Below, one piece after another: positions 24,481-36,813 of a stretch of 47,654 bases of DNA (positions are counted from its first letter, which is position 1; every line of letters begins with the position of its first letter). This DNA is from Xanthoparmelia taractica (Eukaryota > Ascomycota > Lecanoromycetes > Lecanorales > Parmeliaceae), in the NCBI GenBank assembly GCA_033085395.1, contig JANQBS010000281.1, forward strand, positions 1 through 47,654. Direction: 5' to 3'. The notes under the pieces were generated by a model that did no database searches, was not told where the DNA came from, and worked only from the letters and a program-made list of their open reading frames with translations. The position numbers and the translations under genes were made by a program.

Positions 24481-25058
24481 GCCTTCCAAAAAGGTTTGGC
24501 CCAGGCTAATCTTGGGGCTTGTATCGTGGTCGCTGGGGGAGGCACTAATACGATCAGATGCTCGGTTCCCTTATCTGTTTCCTAGGTCCCTTGATTTGCA
24601 GAGCATTGATCTGCGGTTTTTGTACAGCGGAGATTGGCTTACTTATTGTAGGGTGTCTGGAAGTTGGCATAAGAGGGTTGAAAATGGGTACTGTCCGACC
24701 GTAAAGCTATTCTGCCTCTGGCCATAGGTGTGTCTCTTCTTCCTTAGCATCATGTCTCTTTCTTCCTTAGCATTATCTTCTCAGCCTCCAAGAAGCGTAT
24801 TTTCGCCCAATAGGTCAATATGCTTCGTCAAATAACGGGTCCCATATGATAGCGAGGTGCCCAAGTGGCCCTGAAGGAGCTTGTCGACGATGGGCATAAT
24901 ATAGCCCGGCTAGAAGCGCTATCGGGGTCTTTACGTCTAAACGAGGAGGATGAGGAGGATTGCGAGGACGACGAGTAGTAGATAGCTATTCAATGGAACC
25001 CCTATTTGGCGACGACGAGGTCTTCCATAGCAGACGCAAACTCCGCTACAGCCCCCAC
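24481..25058. other. Intergenic, weak coding traces
   Basis: Normal composition. A plus-strand reading at about 24865-25130 (VALKELVDDGHNIARLEAL, then an acidic DEEDCEDDE run interrupted by TAG-TAG) looks like decayed coding sequence of unknown origin. The overlapping frames are not strong enough to call a gene. Confidence 0.3.
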
Positions 25059-25517
25059 TCATATTCCGCCCCGACGCGTAGTAACACTTGCAGGCGTGGC
25101 TGAGTGGTTCCCCGCCATATCGCAACGGATAGCAAGGTGACCGACGACGACAACATGAATCTCCGTAGGGGCGCGCCTTGTTTTGGTGTGGCTACCATAT
25201 AATGTATACTCAGCCACCCTGAATTCATGCTGATGGTTTTTTTTAGCATTGGCTGAACTATAGACACACCCGGGATACGACAATAAAACACGGGACGCTC
25301 CGTTCCTTCGTGGAGGGATATCACGAAGCGTCATAATCGTCTTTTGAGTCAAATTATCCACAACGAGAAGCCAGCTCCTTGCAGCTATATATTGTTTGCA
25401 GGTATTGACAGAAACCACCTGTATAGAAAGACAAGACTCTGAAAGAGGGAGAGGGGGCTCAAACTTCGCTACGTTGTAATCTTCAAAGCGCTCCTGGTCC
25501 CAAAGTTTGGAAAGCAA
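25059..25517 (-). pseudogene. Possible NB-ARC (NLR) fragment
   Basis: A 152-codon minus-strand frame contains ARSWLLVVDNLTQ, resembling the Walker B/kinase-2 motif of NB-ARC ATPases (a hydrophobic run, then D-N), followed about 15 residues later by IPPRRNGASRVLLS, which fits the RNBS-B-like stretch where family members have a Gly-Ser and an R-TTR motif. The upstream FEPPLPLSE resembles nothing I know. No P-loop is visible upstream. The context of another NB-ARC gene at 33380-36750 makes an NLR relic plausible. It could also be a chance open frame. Confidence 0.35.
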
Positions 25518-25519
25518 CG

Positions 25520-25995
25520 CCTATTTACAACGCTTCCTATCGCTCGCTCACCTCGTACTCTTTTATTCACAAATCACGCCCGCGCATTCAAACCCACTTC
25601 ACTCCTCATCCATGAAGACCAGCTCTATTGTGACAAAAGGTGGGGGAAAAATAGAAAACGGGTGATAGAGCGGAAGACAGACACTCTCGCTCAGACAGTT
25701 ATACGCGACTCTAAGATTTAGGTTGCTTATAGTCTTTGTCTTTGTCTTTGGGGCTCTGTCCTTCTAATCGAATAACATCTCATCGAATAATAGAGACCCA
25801 TTGCGTCTGGTAATCTTGAGATGCCACGAGCAATGTATTCATGGAGCTTCCTGTACGGGCCGCAATTGATACTAGTTGCAGAAGTACGGCGGAGTGCTGA
25901 CAACAGAAGGCTTATACCGCAACCAGCAATAATAGCGATATCGCCGGCTATCTGTTGTTCTTTATATAGACAGTAAACGGCGGACCCAAAGTCAA
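25520..25995. other. No supported gene
   Basis: Normal-composition DNA with no open frame of note. A short TCTTTG/GTCTTTG tandem lies near 25732-25750. Confidence 0.3.
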
Positions 25996-25999
25996 GGAA

Positions 26000-26649
26000 T
26001 TACGTAGTAATTCGCACTAAAAATGACAAAGAGATAGAGCCACCAAATACGGAAATTATTCTATATCGGCGCGGGACATGAAATAGATGAAACCGAGGAT
26101 TGTTAATGCACTTCGTGTATGTTTCGGGTGTAGAAAGGCGCAGCAAGCCCCTAATGCCAACGGCAAGGATCGAGAAAGTACTATCTGTGGCCACGACAGC
26201 AACGGAAAGCCAGGCGATAAAACGGATGGTCCTTTTCTTCATTATCTATATCGTTTCTTCGACAGTTTCCTGATGGGCTTTCAAAATAAGCCCTCTATTC
26301 AGAGCCTGCAATTCCTCGGTATCAATCTCATTATCTAGGGAAACAGAGATGTCGGGCCTCTTGATATCTTCAGCCGTGGAGTCGTTGATCGCCGATATAC
26401 CGGAAAGGTCGAGAGTGGGTACATCGCTCGGTTGACTGCCCGTTGGCGTACTCGATGTAGGCCAGCGTGCACCAAAAGAATGACAACACCTACGCAGAAA
26501 GTGACTTGTAGGCCTCCGATATTTAGATTGATCTCAGAAGATCTTTGGCCATCTCTTCTCTTCTGGGAAGTTCTGCGCGCGCTTCCGCTCTTGAACCAGC
26601 GTCCCGTGCAGTAGAGGCTCGTAGAGGACCTTGATCCCGATGTCGTCAT
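26000..26649 (-). pseudogene. Membrane protein gene fragment, unknown family
   Basis: Two overlapping minus-strand frames make one probable gene. The first (26649-26449) includes a hydrophobic segment GLQVTFCVGVVILLVHAG. The second (about 26450-26000) reads PTLDLSGISAINDS, RPDISVSLDNEIDTEELQ, then after one TAG near 26248 two further hydrophobic stretches (FIAWLSVAVVATD, IISVFGGSISLSFLV). The frame change between them may be an intron or an indel. The acidic, Ser/Thr-rich segment between membrane spans looks like a cytoplasmic linker. I do not recognise the family. The gene may extend upstream to the basic N-terminal reading at 27260-27111. Confidence 0.4.
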
Positions 26650-27110
26650 CTGTCACTATTCGCACCTAGTCTTCATCAGTTCCCGTCCAGATGAGCAGTA
26701 TGGCTTATCTTACCATGGCGATGATTCGAAGAGTGTCCTACAGCTAGCTTGCGGTAGTCACGCTGACTGTTACCCAATAGCTTAGGTTAAGAGAGGGCGT
26801 CACTGTGACGAGAACGATACTTTAGAGCCAAAGGACCACAAATGGAGACTGATGGCAACAAGGAGTTCTGGTTATCGTGGTAGTTCATGCCGCTGAAAGT
26901 GAGCTTTCGGTTGCTTTTACTTCAGCCTCGCGAGCCAGCAGTCCCGAGGCGGCAGCATAGGGCTGGAGCCGTATTAACCGTTTTAGTAAAGCTATACTAG
27001 GCCGGGAAGATCGCCTGGTTCTCCCGGACAGCGGCGCGACCCTTGACTCCATGGCGACGGCAACTCAGAAATTAGCCCTGCGGGCTATGAATATACGTGG
27101 AAAATTGTAC

Positions 27111-27260
27111 CTAGCCTTGAACTAATTCAAATCCTTCAGCTTCAGACATCTTCACACGCTTTTTGGATTGAGGCGATCCCATGTCCTTATCGCTTACGCA
27201 TGAGCGGAGCCGTTTACGAGGCGATGACGAGGCGAAAGAGGCAGCCACCGAATCATACAT
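27111..27260 (-). CDS. Short basic N-terminal-like reading frame
   Basis: From an ATG at 27260 the frame reads MYDSVAASFASSSPRKRLR and later SKKRVKMSEAEGFELVQ, with two basic clusters of nuclear-localisation type, and stops at 27111. It could be a first exon of a minus-strand gene. It is not supported by a recognised domain. Confidence 0.25.
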   Translation of the reverse strand: MYDSVAASFASSSPRKRLRSCVSDKDMGSPQSKKRVKMSEAEGFELVQG

Positions 27261-27277
27261 AGTTATTATAAGAATAA

Positions 27278-30200
27278 GGCCGGAAAAGACCTGGGAAAAA
27301 GGAGGAAAGAACAAACAAGGCGGTGAAACACTTAACGCTTGAGTGGCCCCAGCGGGTCATCGATATCCCAGCAAGGTTCCCAATGGTGCAAACTATCGGT
27401 TTAGAGGCCTGAACCGGTTCAAATTGAGGCTATACAAGTGGTTAATAGTTGGTTCAGCACCTGAATCGATTCACATCACGAACTAATGATTTGAACTAAT
27501 AGTTTGCAGCCTCTAAGGCCTTTATAGTCTTATCGTCGTTTAAATTACCCACAATAGCGTATAAATCTTACTTCGTGAAGACATCTAGTTAAAATTATGA
27601 CTTTAAGTACTTTAATAGCTCGATAGTCTCACTCTTAAGACGATTACGCTAATCTAAAATCGTATATTTAACACTTAAAAATACGCGTTTCGATTTCGTA
27701 GATATAGTAGATATAAAATAAATATTAATAACTATCTTCGCTAGTAAAGGGAGTCGAGTACGTTAAATTAATCTTAGTTAATAATCGAATGCTATTACGC
27801 CTTCTTCTTCGAGAACTAAAGACTCGAATTTAATATATCTACTATACTTATTAATAGCGGCTACGCTCTAAGACTAAGTTATACTTTAAAGTTCTTTTTA
27901 CCTTCGCCTTTATTTAAGATACTTATTATTTATCTTCGCAATAGAAGAAATCTAAGTAATTAAAATATAGCTATTAAGCTCGATCGAGAATCGATATTTG
28001 AACTTTTAAAACTTCTTTATTAATAATCTAATATTTAATCGCTACTTAGAATCTTAGATATTGAAATGCTCTTATTTAATAGTAGAATTAAGAACGATTA
28101 CTACGATATATACTAATAATCGTGAGATTCTATTTTAGTACTTTAGTAGCTTCGTTAATTTAATCTAAAGAGACTCTCACATAAAGGCGTGATCTTTAAA
28201 TTCTCGAATAGTATTTTCGAAAATATCTGCTAGGAAATCTATAATAGAAAGCACTCGTTTTAGAGTAGCTTCACGATCTTTAGTTACCTTAGTAACATCG
28301 TAGAAATTCTATAGAAAGTCACGAATATAATTAAGAGTCTTTTACTTCTTCGTAGTTAAGATATTCTTCGCTAGATTAAATTTCTTATTAATAATAACTA
28401 TAATAGCTAGTTTAAGTCTCTTGATAGATTAATTAAGTATCTCATATTAAGAATTTTATCTAATATCGTTATCACGACGTGATATTAGCCTATTACTCTT
28501 TTTTTTAAACGCCTATACACGTTAAGAGCTTTTCATAATTTAGATATTAATATTATAAAGCTTGCCGAGAGGTCTTAGCCTCCGTTACTACGATAATTAT
28601 ATATCGAAGAAAGCATTAGTCTCATTCCTTAGATATTCGTAATTATCGATTATCTTTTCAAAGAGAAATGCTTAAACGATTAGATTAATAACATAATTAT
28701 TATATCGCAGGCGCCTTTGCTTAGCGTTATATAAGACTCCCTTATTATTCAAAGAAGCAGCAATAGCAATAATTAGGCTATTATTGAAATACGCATTATT
28801 CATAATTATGTAGCTTAATTTATTACGAATCTTATAATTATTAAGTATATCCAGAACGATCATCGCCTGATTTTCGTCTAAATACTCCTCTTGTAGCTTC
28901 TTTAAGACGAGAGTAATAGTATATAACTCGCCTTTTTCGCTTATAAAGTGCGTAACTATCGCTAATAGTCTAAGATAATTTATTAAAATTTAAATATCGC
29001 ATGTGAGATGAATATCTAATAAGGTCATAGCTAATATATAACGGAGTCGTTCTTTCCCCTTAGCAAATAGACCTTTCACATATGTTTTTATAGTCGAGTC
29101 GAAGTCAAAAAGCATTCGATTAATAGTAGAATTAACGTATTTTAGAAAGATTCGAAAGTGTCTATCTCGTACTTAATTAAATAAAATATTATAATTAACG
29201 ATCCACTAAAGATAGAGATATTTCAAAGTAACTTTATCGAGTCCAATTCCCATTAAATCCTTTCTACGTTATTTATCGATCTTGATATTAATCTTAGCTC
29301 CCCGAAGAATAGCTATATCTATTATTATTTTATCTTATCTTCTCTTTTCGGCGATTACACTAATAGAGAGATCGATTAAATATTCTTTTCTCAAATGCCG
29401 GGCTATAATCGCTATGCTATTACTAATCGTATAGGATTTAAAGTAATAATTGCAATTAAATCGACTATCGCGTACGATAACGTATTCATAAATTTTAGAG
29501 GTCTTAGACCTTAACCTCTTATTGAAATGTGATATCTAAGATACGTTAGATCTCGGGGCTAATATATGCGATTATTAAGCGAATGCTCTAGAGTCTAAGT
29601 TATTTAATAATTCTCTCTCTTTCTTCTCTTGATTAAACGTTTCTAAAATATTAATAAATATCGTAGCGAGTGTCATATAATCTTCTAAGGCTCGTGAGAT
29701 AGATGATTAAGTAATAAATCGTTTTTTAAAGAGTTTCGATGGCAGTATTTCTCTTCGAGTGTCGGCGTGTCGCGTATAATTAGTAGGCTTGAAGAACACC
29801 TAAGATCTCGCGGCGATATTAAATGAATTTATAAGAGTATTAGAAGATAGTGATAGCTTAGATTTAGACTTATTAGACGTTATAATAATGATGTGAATAA
29901 TTAAATAACGATTTAAATGCTAATGATGAGTTTTAATAGTAGATTTATTCTTTACTAGCTCGATTATTATTAAAAATACGCCTATCGTACTTAGATCTGT
30001 GTAATTGAAACTATTTAAGAATAGTTAGACTAAATCACCAGAACTATTAGTTTAAATTAATAGTTTAAATAGCTGAACCGGTTTAGAACCGTTTATGAAA
30101 TCACTGAATTAGTTCAAACTATTGGTTCATTGAACTGGTTTAACTAATAGTTCGTGGTTTGGTGCGAAAACCATTGGGAACCTTGTATTCCAGTGAGTGA

Positions 30201-31083
30201 TCCGGACGACGAAGTCACAATATTTAGCGATATTCGAAGGCGTTGGCTTGAACACAGAGGCCGATGGCAAAGGCTGTTTCCTTTTCATGATATCGTCGCA
30301 GTGAAGGAAGTAAAGGTGAATATCTTCAACACTACATAGGTGGAAACTCACAATCAATATTGTTAGTTTCGCTTTGTACACTAATACGGAGATCAACTTG
30401 TCGTCCTCGTTAAATATATTAAGAAATAGATAGAGCAACGACGGCAAGAGTTGAAGAGTTCGCCACAAGAACTTGAGATTTTTATTGATAGAATTACCAA
30501 TTTCGAAGAAGTACAATTTCCTTCCTCCTGCTATTTTGACACCGCGACTGGTATATACAATTACAAGAACTCTCAGTGTCTCGTCAACAAAAATCTCGCT
30601 TCGATATTCACATATCTTTTCGAAGACTTCGATAACGCTCAATATAATCTACGCAAACTCGAACTCCGACAACTTTTGACGTTGTGCTTTCACAACCGTG
30701 AATATACCAAAGAATAGTATATATTGAGCGGACTTGCTCAGCAATCTAGCATTTCCAAATACTCGTAAGCTTTTTTTCATCGCCTTAGAGGTAGCGCATA
30801 TGTTTCAATCAATCATATCTAAGTTAGCATCGAAGCTATATTGGCCAGGGTCCTTCGGCATCTTCACAGGCCACGCGTTGGAGATCTCGAGCTTTCAGGG
30901 CTCTACGTTGAGGAAGGTTATATAAACAATAGCTACCGCCTAGTCTCAGCAATCATTGTTCTCTTTATTGGGATCACCGTGATACGTTGGGAGCTATATA
31001 CTGAAGATTGGAACACTGCTTTTGCCTTGGGGAGTTTTTTGGTTGAGATGGTCACTGTTATTGCAACCTTGAGGCATTTGTGA
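27278..31083 (+). pseudogene. Host gene with C-terminal membrane segment, split by a hAT transposon
   Basis: The left part (27278-27371) ends KHLTLEWPQRVIDIP. The right part resumes with VSDPDDEVTIFSDIRRRW directly after the transposon and its duplicated target. Removing the element and one target copy restores a single frame. That frame then runs to TGA at 31081 with TAG/TAA stops at 30337, 30364, 30379, 30409 and several more. It includes KEVKVNIF, YIKK.IEQRRQELK, YFDTATGIY, LRKLELRQLLTL, and near the end LSGLYVEEGYINNS, the hydrophobic LVSAIIVLFIGITVIRW, WNTAFALGSFLVEMV. Two membrane spans at the C-terminus after a soluble domain are common in fungal hypothetical proteins. I know no function. 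Confidence 0.55.
27372..30185 (-). mobile_element. hAT transposon, 2,814 bp, interior RIP-mutated
   Basis: The ends are a perfect 16-bp inverted repeat, CAAGGTTCCCAATGGT, flanked by an 8-bp target duplication TATCCCAG (27364-27371) and TATTCCAG (30186-30193). The single difference is a C/T transition. Subterminal regions are rich in GAACCGGTT, AACTATTAG and related motifs. A transposase is readable on the minus strand. Its C-terminal hAT dimerisation region lies at about 27540-27830: LPLLAKIVINIYFIS, STKSKRVFLSVKYTI, RNRLKSETIELLKYLKS, matching the family pattern around S-x-E-R-x-F-S and LxCLKSW. The interior is heavily RIP-mutated and cannot encode active enzyme, while the outer 150 bp at each end are less mutated. 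Confidence 0.9.
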
Positions 31084-32160
31084 CATCGTCACGAGGAGCA
31101 TTATACTACAATCTACCTTGATCAAGAATGCTTTGGGAGGAATAATAAAGGATTGAGCATGCGGAGAGAATCGGGTTGAGGTAAAGGAATAGAGGCTTGA
31201 TGAATAATAATGGACTTGGTGCAGATGATAATAATACTGGAGGAAAGGAGTGAAAGTCACAGTTGAAGCAATGAACGCTAAGAGCAGAGAAGCCGTCATT
31301 AGGAGGAAGGAGAGACACGTAACCTCGTGGAATGCCCTTTCTGCTTCTAATGTAATCACCCGTCAGCTTCGCTAAGTGTTTTCGTTTCTGCGAGTAGGAT
31401 ATTTCGATGATAAGGGAAGGATACTGGGAGTCAGCGTGCGCAAAGGAGGCGTTCGGGGATCGCTTCGGATATCTTTCGTTAGTTAATCGATGTCCGTAGA
31501 GGATTATATCGGAGGTTGCTTCTGATCTAACGAAATTGATGATAGTTGCAATATTGATTTCGGTATCAGCGATGGCTTGAAGCTAAGACTATATTTCCTG
31601 AATAACTAATTGCGTAAATAAATCGTGGATTGTGATTAATATTCTGCTGGTGAGTATTGAGCAAAAAGAGCGAACATTAACTTGCTTTCGTCGCTATTAG
31701 TACTTGAAATTTACAATAATAGAAAAACTTACTCGTGTCTTGAAAGATAGCCTCCGCAAAGCTCGAAGTTATCTTACATTTTCTTCAAGGTATCTCCTTT
31801 TAATGGAAAATAAATGATATTATCCACGGCTTCTTGCATTGGCGCTGCAATAAGCCGTGAGTATGAGAAATCGTGGATGCAAGGAGCAGTGGATGCAAGA
31901 AGCCCGAATAACACCGCACATGAAACGCAATGCAATAAGTTGCAAAACGTGGTTGCATTAATCAAACACACTGTGGTATCTGCCGAGCATCGTTCGAAGG
32001 GGTGTGTTGGCGCTTGGAGACGTAACTTGCACACAAAACCAGTACGAACACCATCATTATGCCTTACTCTGCTGCCGTCTGCGAGATCCCTTTTTCTTAT
32101 ACCGTCTGCTGAGCGCGAAAACTCACTCGTTAACGATTATGTCAATAAGTAACGATATTA
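31084..32160. other. No clearly supported gene
   Basis: Normal composition. A plus-strand frame at 31814-32152 (112 codons, from MILSTASCIGAAISRE) and an overlapping minus-strand frame are both open, and neither shows a recognised domain, so I do not call a gene. The RIP-mutated block begins at about 32160. Confidence 0.3.
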
Positions 32161-33380
32161 GGCTCAATATAAGAAAGATTATATACGCTAGCGTAACGAT
32201 AACAAACCATCGACAGGTATATTAGAAAGATTGTTATTAATTATTGGTCAACGTTTCGATATCGAGCTCGATCTATATAGCACTTAAGACGATAGAAAGA
32301 ATATCGAAGATGAATAGTAGAGAATCGTAGAAGCGAGCGAAGAAAGCATTATATTATTCGTGGATACGCTCGTATTGAAACTTTCTAATTAGAAATTTAA
32401 TATAAAGATTAAGTCTTATAAATCGAAGCTCTTCGTAATAATATCTTTTCGATATAACGTTATTACTAATGTCTAAGAAGGCTTTCGAAAAAGCGTAGAA
32501 GTCGATTTACGTAATATTAGATAATAGGAGTCGCGTCTTATAACGAGCGATCTCGAAGTTCGACTCGTGTTAAATAAGATAGTAATAGGTTCTTAGGAAG
32601 TCTAAGTTAGATATTCGTATTCTCGTATAGGTCTTCTATTCTTTTTTACTACTTTCCTAAAGTATAGATTCTTTATTTAATATATATTTCGTCTAGAAGA
32701 TATATAAGAAAAGATATCTCGGCAATAACTTAATAAATACTCGATCGTATATTCACACTAGATATAGTCGTAAGTCTTTCGTTATAACTATCTTTCGCTC
32801 TTTTATCTTCTACTGATATAGCGAAGAGACGTTGCTGCTTAACTACGTCGACATAATTCATAAGTGCGAGATTATACGCTTTAGATCGATAGCCCATAGC
32901 TCTCGATAGAGAAAACTACGAAGTTATATCGTATTCTATAAAGATATTCACGAATGTTCTAGAAGAGTTCGAGAGCATAATACTTGAGACGTTGTGAGAT
33001 CTTCGTTGAGCTGATTTTCTTTAGCGAAAGATATCAAAAGAGTCCTTGTCGGAGATATCATAAAACGTAAAGTTGCATATCTTGATGAAAGCCAACTTTT
33101 TAGGCCGACATAATCAAGGTCGAAAGCTAGATCTAATGCTCCAAGGTTGGATGAATCTTAGGCGCGATGTTGTACTAGCTAGTGGCCTGGTTAGCCTACT
33201 ATCTTCGATACTTCGCCTAGAGGCGGGTTAAGGCTCTGCCTGAAATTATCACTGGTGAGGCTAACGGATAGATAATCCTATATCTCTCAGACTTCGAGAG
33301 TAGCTCGGGCTCGGTCTATATCCATCTCTCATTGGTGAGTTAAGGCTATAAGCTACGTGTGCGGTGCTATCTAGTTCTCT
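32160..33380. repeat. RIP-mutated DNA with an unmutated island
   Basis: 32160-33000 is CpA/TpG-depleted. On the plus strand a coding-like reading (for example EASEESIILFVDTLVLKLSN and KSKLFVIISFRYNVITNV) suggests a decayed gene or transposon of unknown family. 33040-33370 has near-normal composition and no gene. It may be the 5' flank of the NLR-type gene. Confidence 0.4.
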
Positions 33381-36300
33381 ACTTATCATGATAACGTACG
33401 TTATACGACTCTATTCAACGAAGATTAATTAAGAGTAGATGCGAAAGGTGACTAACGACGATATCGGGCTTAAGGTTCTTTACGAATTATGCTCTAACGC
33501 CTAGAATACTAGTTTAGCATTATCGATAAAGTACGATTTTAGAACTCTTCTCTAAGAGCTTTTTCTACTAGCACTAATAATCTAATTCTAGTATTATTAT
33601 AATCTACGAGATCGATATTCATCTCGATGATATTTAATATAAAAAATTAAATATAGAAGATATTAAGAAATACTATATAAATTAACTCAGCGACTTAGAT
33701 ATATTATTAGCAGTGATATCGCGAGCTAGAATTATACGATACGAATACGAATTACAATAATTCGACGACGATGCAATTCGCCAGAAGACCTCGATCGTGA
33801 CTTAACGTCTTTTTTTGAATCTTAAACGTAAGAGAAAGATATAGTCTCTACTTCTATTAATCGTTCTTTAAAGCGCTTATCGACGAATAGAAATAATCTC
33901 GCCGATCTCTAATCTTTATCGCGCATTATTTTAATAAACTAATAAATTTTAAGATTCGTTCTATATCGAAAGCGAATAAATTCGTATTAAGAAAGTGTAA
34001 ACTACTATAATCGCGAAACGATTCGACAATAAATAATTAGATATCTATAGATCGATTACTAATATATTATTTTTTGAGACGCTCTTTCGCGGTGCTCGTG
34101 AATTAAGTTAGACTAAGATACTTTAAGTAATAGAAAGTTAGTATAAAGAGAAATAGATTTAAGAGTTTAATCTAAATATTCTAACGTCGAGAAACGAGAT
34201 CTTAATAAATTTAATAAATGATTTCTCCGAGACTAAAAAAGAGGAGAATATAGCTCGCTTGATTTACTTCTTCGAATAAAAGTCTAATAACGTAAGTACG
34301 ATATATTAGAGATCACGACTTCGTGTTAATAAATTAATCTTTCTATAAATAAGATTAACGATATATAGCAATTCGTAACAAATAAAATTTTAGAGTGCTT
34401 AAATCAAAGCGAATCGACGGAGAAATACTCTCTTTCCCGAGATTATTTTAATATAAATAAGTTTGAAAAGCGTGAAGAAGAAGATTTTAAGACGATATGC
34501 GAGGTAATTGAAAAGATAATTAAATAGATATCTGCGCTCGTGATAACGCACGATTAAGATAAATTAAGAGTATATTAGGTTCGTAGATTATCGTCTCGAA
34601 GCTACTTTCGTTTCGTATATAAATCTTTTATTATATCTATAACTATTTAAGACTAATTGATTTCACTTTATAGAAGGCGACAATTTTCAAATCGAGTTCT
34701 ACTTTACTAGATTATCGATTATTAGTTATTTCGTCGATCGAGATCTCGAAATAATAGAGATTAAATAGAATCTTCTTTTAATAAGTACATTAAACGAATA
34801 AAAGATATATATTCTTTATAGTCTTGACGGGATTGAGAAAACGTAGCTAACTCTCGCGTATATTAGAAAACATCAAGAAATCTACAGCGCGATACTGTGA
34901 CTAAATAATAACAGTAAAGACACGCTCTTGCAAAGCCTTACCGCGTTTAAAAAGCGTATATTCATCGATCGTTTATAGGAATCTTTAGTCGATAAAACTT
35001 TATATACTTCGAACGTGAAAGCGAAAGTACTATTCTAAGATAACTTGCTCTAAGAGAAAATCGCAAATAATTTATAATTATTAATAATATCGATCGAAAA
35101 TATTAGTTGAATAACAAGAACTCGCAGGCTTACGACGTGTTATTGTTCTTTTCACTCGCTAATTATAACTCTCTATTAATTATCACTCGTCTTTCTTCTC
35201 TAAGAGAAATTAAGAATTCAAGATATCGATCGAAGTAAGAAAACTAATTCTTAAGCAAGCTCTCGAGCTTCTCTATAGTCGCTCGTGTCTAATACGATCT
35301 TTAAGAGATACGATATATCTCGTTATAAGTTCTCAAAGCGTGTAAAGTTAATTAGCTATTAAATCTAAATAAGCGTATAAAAAGATTAGACTATCTTTTC
35401 TTAACTCTCGTTTAGACTAATAAGTATATACGCGAGATCGATACGAGCTATTCGAAGTACGTGTAACTATATAAAACCTCGTGATCTAGACTACTAGCGA
35501 AGGCTCCTCACCTCTATAACTACGTAAACGAATCTATTTAGACGATGTGAATAATCTTCTACGATCGTATTAAATAAGATAATCTATCGGCGACAAAGTT
35601 CCTTTAGCTATAAACATATCTCGATCACTAGAATATGTAATATAAGCTACTCTCTTGCGAAAGACACAACTTTTACGAGTCCTAACTTAAAGATCTAATT
35701 TAAGACGAAGTTAGCTTCCAGAGAGATATAAGAGCATTACTTATCTACTCTTTAATCGAGTCGCATAAGCGTATTAACAGCTACTCGATTTATTCGATAA
35801 TTCACGACTAATATACGAAGTCTATTAGTCGCGACCAGATAAATATTATTATACTAACTTCTACTATCGTCGATTCTACGGTGCCTAGTTAGTTTAAATC
35901 GAAGTACTAGCTTATATAGCAGCGACTACTTCCTCACGTAGATCGATATATATGATTTCTCTAGAAGTTAAATACTCAAGATGAAACTGGATGTTTCGAA
36001 TCTAATAATACTTTTTATAATCTAGGCCTTCTCTATAAGAATTAGGGTAAGATAATTAAGATCGAGAAGATATATTAGCGGGCACTAAAGGGATACGAGA
36101 AAGCATAAGGTTCTAAGTATATATTTACACTTCGTATCGTTAATAACTTAAGTCTTCTCTATACTAATTAGAATAAGATAATTAAGACCGAGAAGATATA
36201 TTAGTGAGCACTAAAGAAAAAGAAGAGAGTATAAGATCCTGAGTATATATTCACACTCGATATCGTTAATAACTTAAGTCTTCTCTATACTAATCAGGGC

Positions 36301-36750
36301 AAGATAATTAAGGTCGAGAAGATATATTAGCGGGCACTAAAGGGATACGAGAAAGCATGGGGTCCTAAGCATACATCCACACTCAACACCGTCAATAACT
36401 TGGACATCCTCTATAAGAATCAGGGCAAGATGGCTAAGGCCGAGAAGATATACCAGCGGGCACTGGAAGGAAGGGAGAAAGCATAGGACCCTAGTCATAC
36501 AGTGATCATTAAAGCATTTACCAGGGTTCTTTAAAACTTGGACAAGCTTGCACGAAGTCCAGAAGTAACAAGACTTTTCACGTCAAGATCACTCAATAAA
36601 AATATCCAATAATACTTAATATATCTCGAGCACTTGCAAAAGAAGCTGGACCTAGAAAAGCGTCCGAAGGCCATGAGTCGATATAGGATTCGAGCTTTGA
36701 AATGGACATTTCAGAGGAAAAGAGCTGAAGAAAGATCTCGATGTGCTTGA
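33380..36750 (+). pseudogene. NLR-type gene: alpha/beta-hydrolase, NB-ARC, TPR; RIP-mutated
   Basis: The plus-strand frame carries an N-terminal SesB-like alpha/beta-hydrolase region (about 33900-34330): a decayed GESLGGIV-type nucleophile stretch reading IESE*IRIKKV, then SITNILFFETLFRGARELS, where the family has F-F-G-T-P-x-R-G-A. An NB-ARC ATPase follows. Its P-loop at about 34822-34850 reads LDGIEKT*L in place of GGIGKTQL, then LAYIRKHQEIYSAIL. From 35992 come four TPR units of exactly 126 bp (42 codons), of the type VNNLxxLYxNQGKxxKxEKIYxRALxGxEKA. The C-terminus reads YLEHLQKKLDLEKRPKAM and stops near 36748. In fungi this architecture belongs to NLR-like signalling proteins of non-self recognition and programmed cell death. 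Many TAG/TAA codons and Gly-to-Glu changes fit RIP. Its start is uncertain. Confidence 0.75.
35992..36495 (+). repeat. Four tandem 126-bp TPR-coding units
   Basis: The shared core GAGAAGATATA recurs at 36064, 36190, 36316 and 36442, exactly 126 bp apart. Units 1-3 carry many C-to-T and G-to-A changes (ATTAG for ACCAG, AATTAAG for GGCTAAG). Unit 4, from about 36360, is almost unmutated. Confidence 0.9.
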
Positions 36751-36813
36751 GAGATACAAACTAATCTTCATTGCCACTCTGAACACAGATCAAAAAATTA
36801 TAAACTTGCCGCC

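Noticed and set aside
31814..32152. 112-codon plus-strand open frame
   Set aside because: It has no domain, an equally long frame lies opposite, and the composition is ordinary. A chance open frame is as likely as a gene.
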